This document shows, piece by piece, positions 5,966 through 6,952 of a stretch of 6,952 nucleotides of DNA. The DNA is from Chloroflexota bacterium (lineage in GTDB: Bacteria; Chloroflexota; Dehalococcoidia; UBA2979). The stretch spans positions 1 to 6,952 of the forward strand of contig CANFFZ010000107.1 of NCBI GenBank assembly GCA_947446155.1, read 5' to 3'. A program made the position numbers and the translations under genes. The notes beneath the pieces are model-generated. The model ran no database searches. It was not told the origin of the DNA and saw nothing but the letters and a program-made list of their open reading frames with translations. Every line of letters begins with the position of its first letter. Within the stretch, counting starts at the first letter, position 1.

Positions 5966-6379
5966 CTAGGCGATGAAGCCGTAGACGAGACCAGCGAGGC
6001 CGAAACCGATCACCGCATAGCCGGCGTTGATCAGGTAGAGCGACCACGGCGACCCCTCGTACGTCGGGCGGTTGAGTCCCTCGATCGCGACGACGCCGGC
6101 GCCGACGATCAGGCCGCATACGAGGCCGTCCAGCGGCCCGTCGCCGCCACCCCAGATGTAGAGCAGTGCCACGATCGCTGTGGTGACGAGGCTGCTGGCG
6201 GCGTTAATGCCGAGGCAGATCGGCAGCGCGATTCCCGGCGGGTCGTCCATCGACTTCCCGAGGGCAGCCATCCACTGCTTGGAAAACAGGAACGTGTACC
6301 AGACGGCGCCCGTCACGAAATGGGCGGCCATCCCGAGTACCACGCCAAGGACGCTGAGACTGACTGACTCCAGGTGCAC
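5966..6379 (-). CDS. DUF1761-like small membrane protein
   Basis: This 137-residue protein has four hydrophobic segments (about 6-26, 56-75, 84-102 and 116-135), which would place it in the cytoplasmic membrane. The N-terminal pattern AAHFVTGAVWYTFLFSKQWM (18-37) matches the family's G-x-x-WY-----F-x-x-W signature in its first helix and loop. The function of DUF1761 proteins is unknown. I chose the GTG at 6379 because AGGAGG lies 6 bases upstream and the first helix follows directly; the frame stays open further upstream with no membrane or conserved signal. A TATTAT box ending at 6413 may be its promoter. It is followed by the CoA-ligase gene after 73 bases that contain an inverted repeat, so the two may or may not share a transcript. 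Confidence 0.82.
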   Translation of the reverse strand: MHLESVSLSVLGVVLGMAAHFVTGAVWYTFLFSKQWMAALGKSMDDPPGIALPICLGINAASSLVTTAIVALLYIWGGGDGPLDGLVCGLIVGAGVVAIEGLNRPTYEGSPWSLYLINAGYAVIGFGLAGLVYGFIA

Positions 6380-6498
6380 AGGACCCCTCCTCTGCACCCC
6401 TGTCGCGCTGCGAATAATACATGAGTCTGATCCGCGGAGGCGGTCGTTCCTAGAAGTTGGCACGCGGGAATCTGGCGGGATCGACGGAGCAGGGACGG
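6380..6498 (-). promoter_or_regulatory. Intergenic region with a probable -10 box for the DUF1761 gene
   Basis: These 119 bases between the AlkD-like gene and the DUF1761 gene hold no gene. On the minus strand TATTAT (6418-6413, in GTATTATTC) matches TATAAT at 5 of 6 positions, in one of the few A/T-rich patches of the window, and would give a leader of roughly 27 bases before the GTG at 6379. No -35 match is seen at 16-18 bases. No convincing terminator for the upstream gene is visible. Confidence 0.4.
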
Positions 6499-6952
6499 CT
6501 AGCCCTCGTGAAGCCCCATGTAGTGCGCCCGCTGGCGCGGTTCGAGTTTCTCGATGGCGGCGCGCAGAGTCGGCCGCGGCATCGTCGCGGCGTGTTCGTC
6601 GAGGAACTCCAACAGCTCGCTGCCACCCGCGGTGCGGAGCGCCCAGCCGGTCGCCTTCTGGATGAGCTCGTCCTGATCCTTGAGCAGCAGATTCGCGATG
6701 GCGAATGTGTCGCTCACGTCCCCTCGCATCGCGAAGTACATCGTGCTGACGATGGCGGTACGCCGTTCGGGCATCTGCTTCGACCGCGCGAGTTTGCGGA
6801 GGATCGTCCGAGGGCGCTCGGACAGGTAGCCACCCACCACGTCGATGGCGCTGCGGTCGACGAGGTCCCACGTGTTGATGCGGTCGTGCCGGCGGATGTA
6901 GAGGTCGAACAGTTCCTTTCGACGTGCCTCCGTCGTCTTCTTCGCTCGCGCC
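6499..6952 (-). CDS. AlkD-like DNA alkylation repair protein (HEAT repeats), 5' end outside the window
   Basis: The frame is open to the right edge, so 150 C-terminal residues are visible and the N-terminus is missing. Characterised AlkD enzymes are HEAT-like DNA glycosylases that remove cationic N3- and N7-alkylpurines; many relatives are untested. Family landmarks in order: DRINTWDLVD-SA---VGGYL near the start of the visible part, LARSKQMPERRTAIVST, DTFAIANLLL, DELIQKATGWALRTAG and MPRPTLRAAIEKL close to the end. In relatives I recall the fourth of these is KA-GW-LRE-G and carries a catalytic-site Arg; here the LR is kept. The position usually reading W-RR (LWERR) is MPERR, so a Trp is replaced by Pro. 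It is separated by 119 bases from the DUF1761 gene on the same strand. Confidence 0.85.
   Translation of the reverse strand, partial: ARAKKTTEARRKELFDLYIRRHDRINTWDLVDRSAIDVVGGYLSERPRTILRKLARSKQMPERRTAIVSTMYFAMRGDVSDTFAIANLLLKDQDELIQKATGWALRTAGGSELLEFLDEHAATMPRPTLRAAIEKLEPRQRAHYMGLHEG

Noticed and set aside
5071..5976. A 301-codon plus-strand frame antisense to the CoA-ligase gene.
   Set aside because: It has no recognisable domain and the opposite strand carries a complete ANL enzyme.
5966..6871. A longer version (301 codons) of the DUF1761 frame, reaching back over the AlkD-like gene.
   Set aside because: The upstream part has no conserved sequence and overlaps a real gene; the GTG at 6379 has an ideal AGGAGG and sits just before the first helix.
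1..6952. tRNA or rRNA genes, CRISPR arrays, insertion sequences, att sites, toxin-antitoxin or phage genes.
   Set aside because: No cloverleaf, spaced direct repeats, transposase or integrase motif, or terminal repeats were seen on either strand.

Overview
The window is GC-rich, with a strong G/C bias at third codon positions, almost no intergenic space and no mobile element, CRISPR array or stable RNA gene that I can see. It looks like ordinary chromosome of a free-living high-GC heterotroph. Chloroflexota (Dehalococcoidia-like) or Actinomycetota would both fit, but the sequence alone does not decide. TGA is used as a normal stop (GNAT gene, PPOX gene), so the standard code applies.

Layout: (1) 35-982, plus strand: a double-domain GNAT acetyltransferase built from two copies of one module, with a -10 box placed as in leaderless transcripts. 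(2) 2563-995, minus strand: a compact three-gene operon of TauE/SafE-type membrane transporter, PPOX/FDOR flavin-binding split-barrel protein and ClpS, the last two overlapping by 4 bases. (3) 2653-4351, plus strand, divergent from (2): a crotonase-fold acyl-CoA enzyme followed by an alpha/beta hydrolase whose reading frame is broken by one TGA at the oxyanion-hole HG motif. (4) 5892-4369, minus strand, convergent with the hydrolase: an acyl/aryl-CoA ligase of the benzoate-CoA-ligase type. (5) 6379-5966, minus strand: a small four-helix DUF1761 membrane protein. (6) 6952-6499, minus strand: the C-terminal 150 residues of an AlkD-like HEAT-repeat DNA alkylation repair protein, cut by the window edge.

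Functionally, the CoA ligase, the crotonase and the hydrolase suggest organic-acid or ester degradation (ester cleavage, CoA activation, then isomerisation or hydration of the acyl-CoA). They are not in one operon, so this is inference. The rest is housekeeping or stress related.

The most interesting items are the in-frame TGA in an otherwise intact hydrolase, which is followed by a hairpin with a weak resemblance to a bacterial SECIS, and a 44-base inverted repeat that overlaps the probable -10 box and abuts the SD-less GTG start of the CoA ligase gene.
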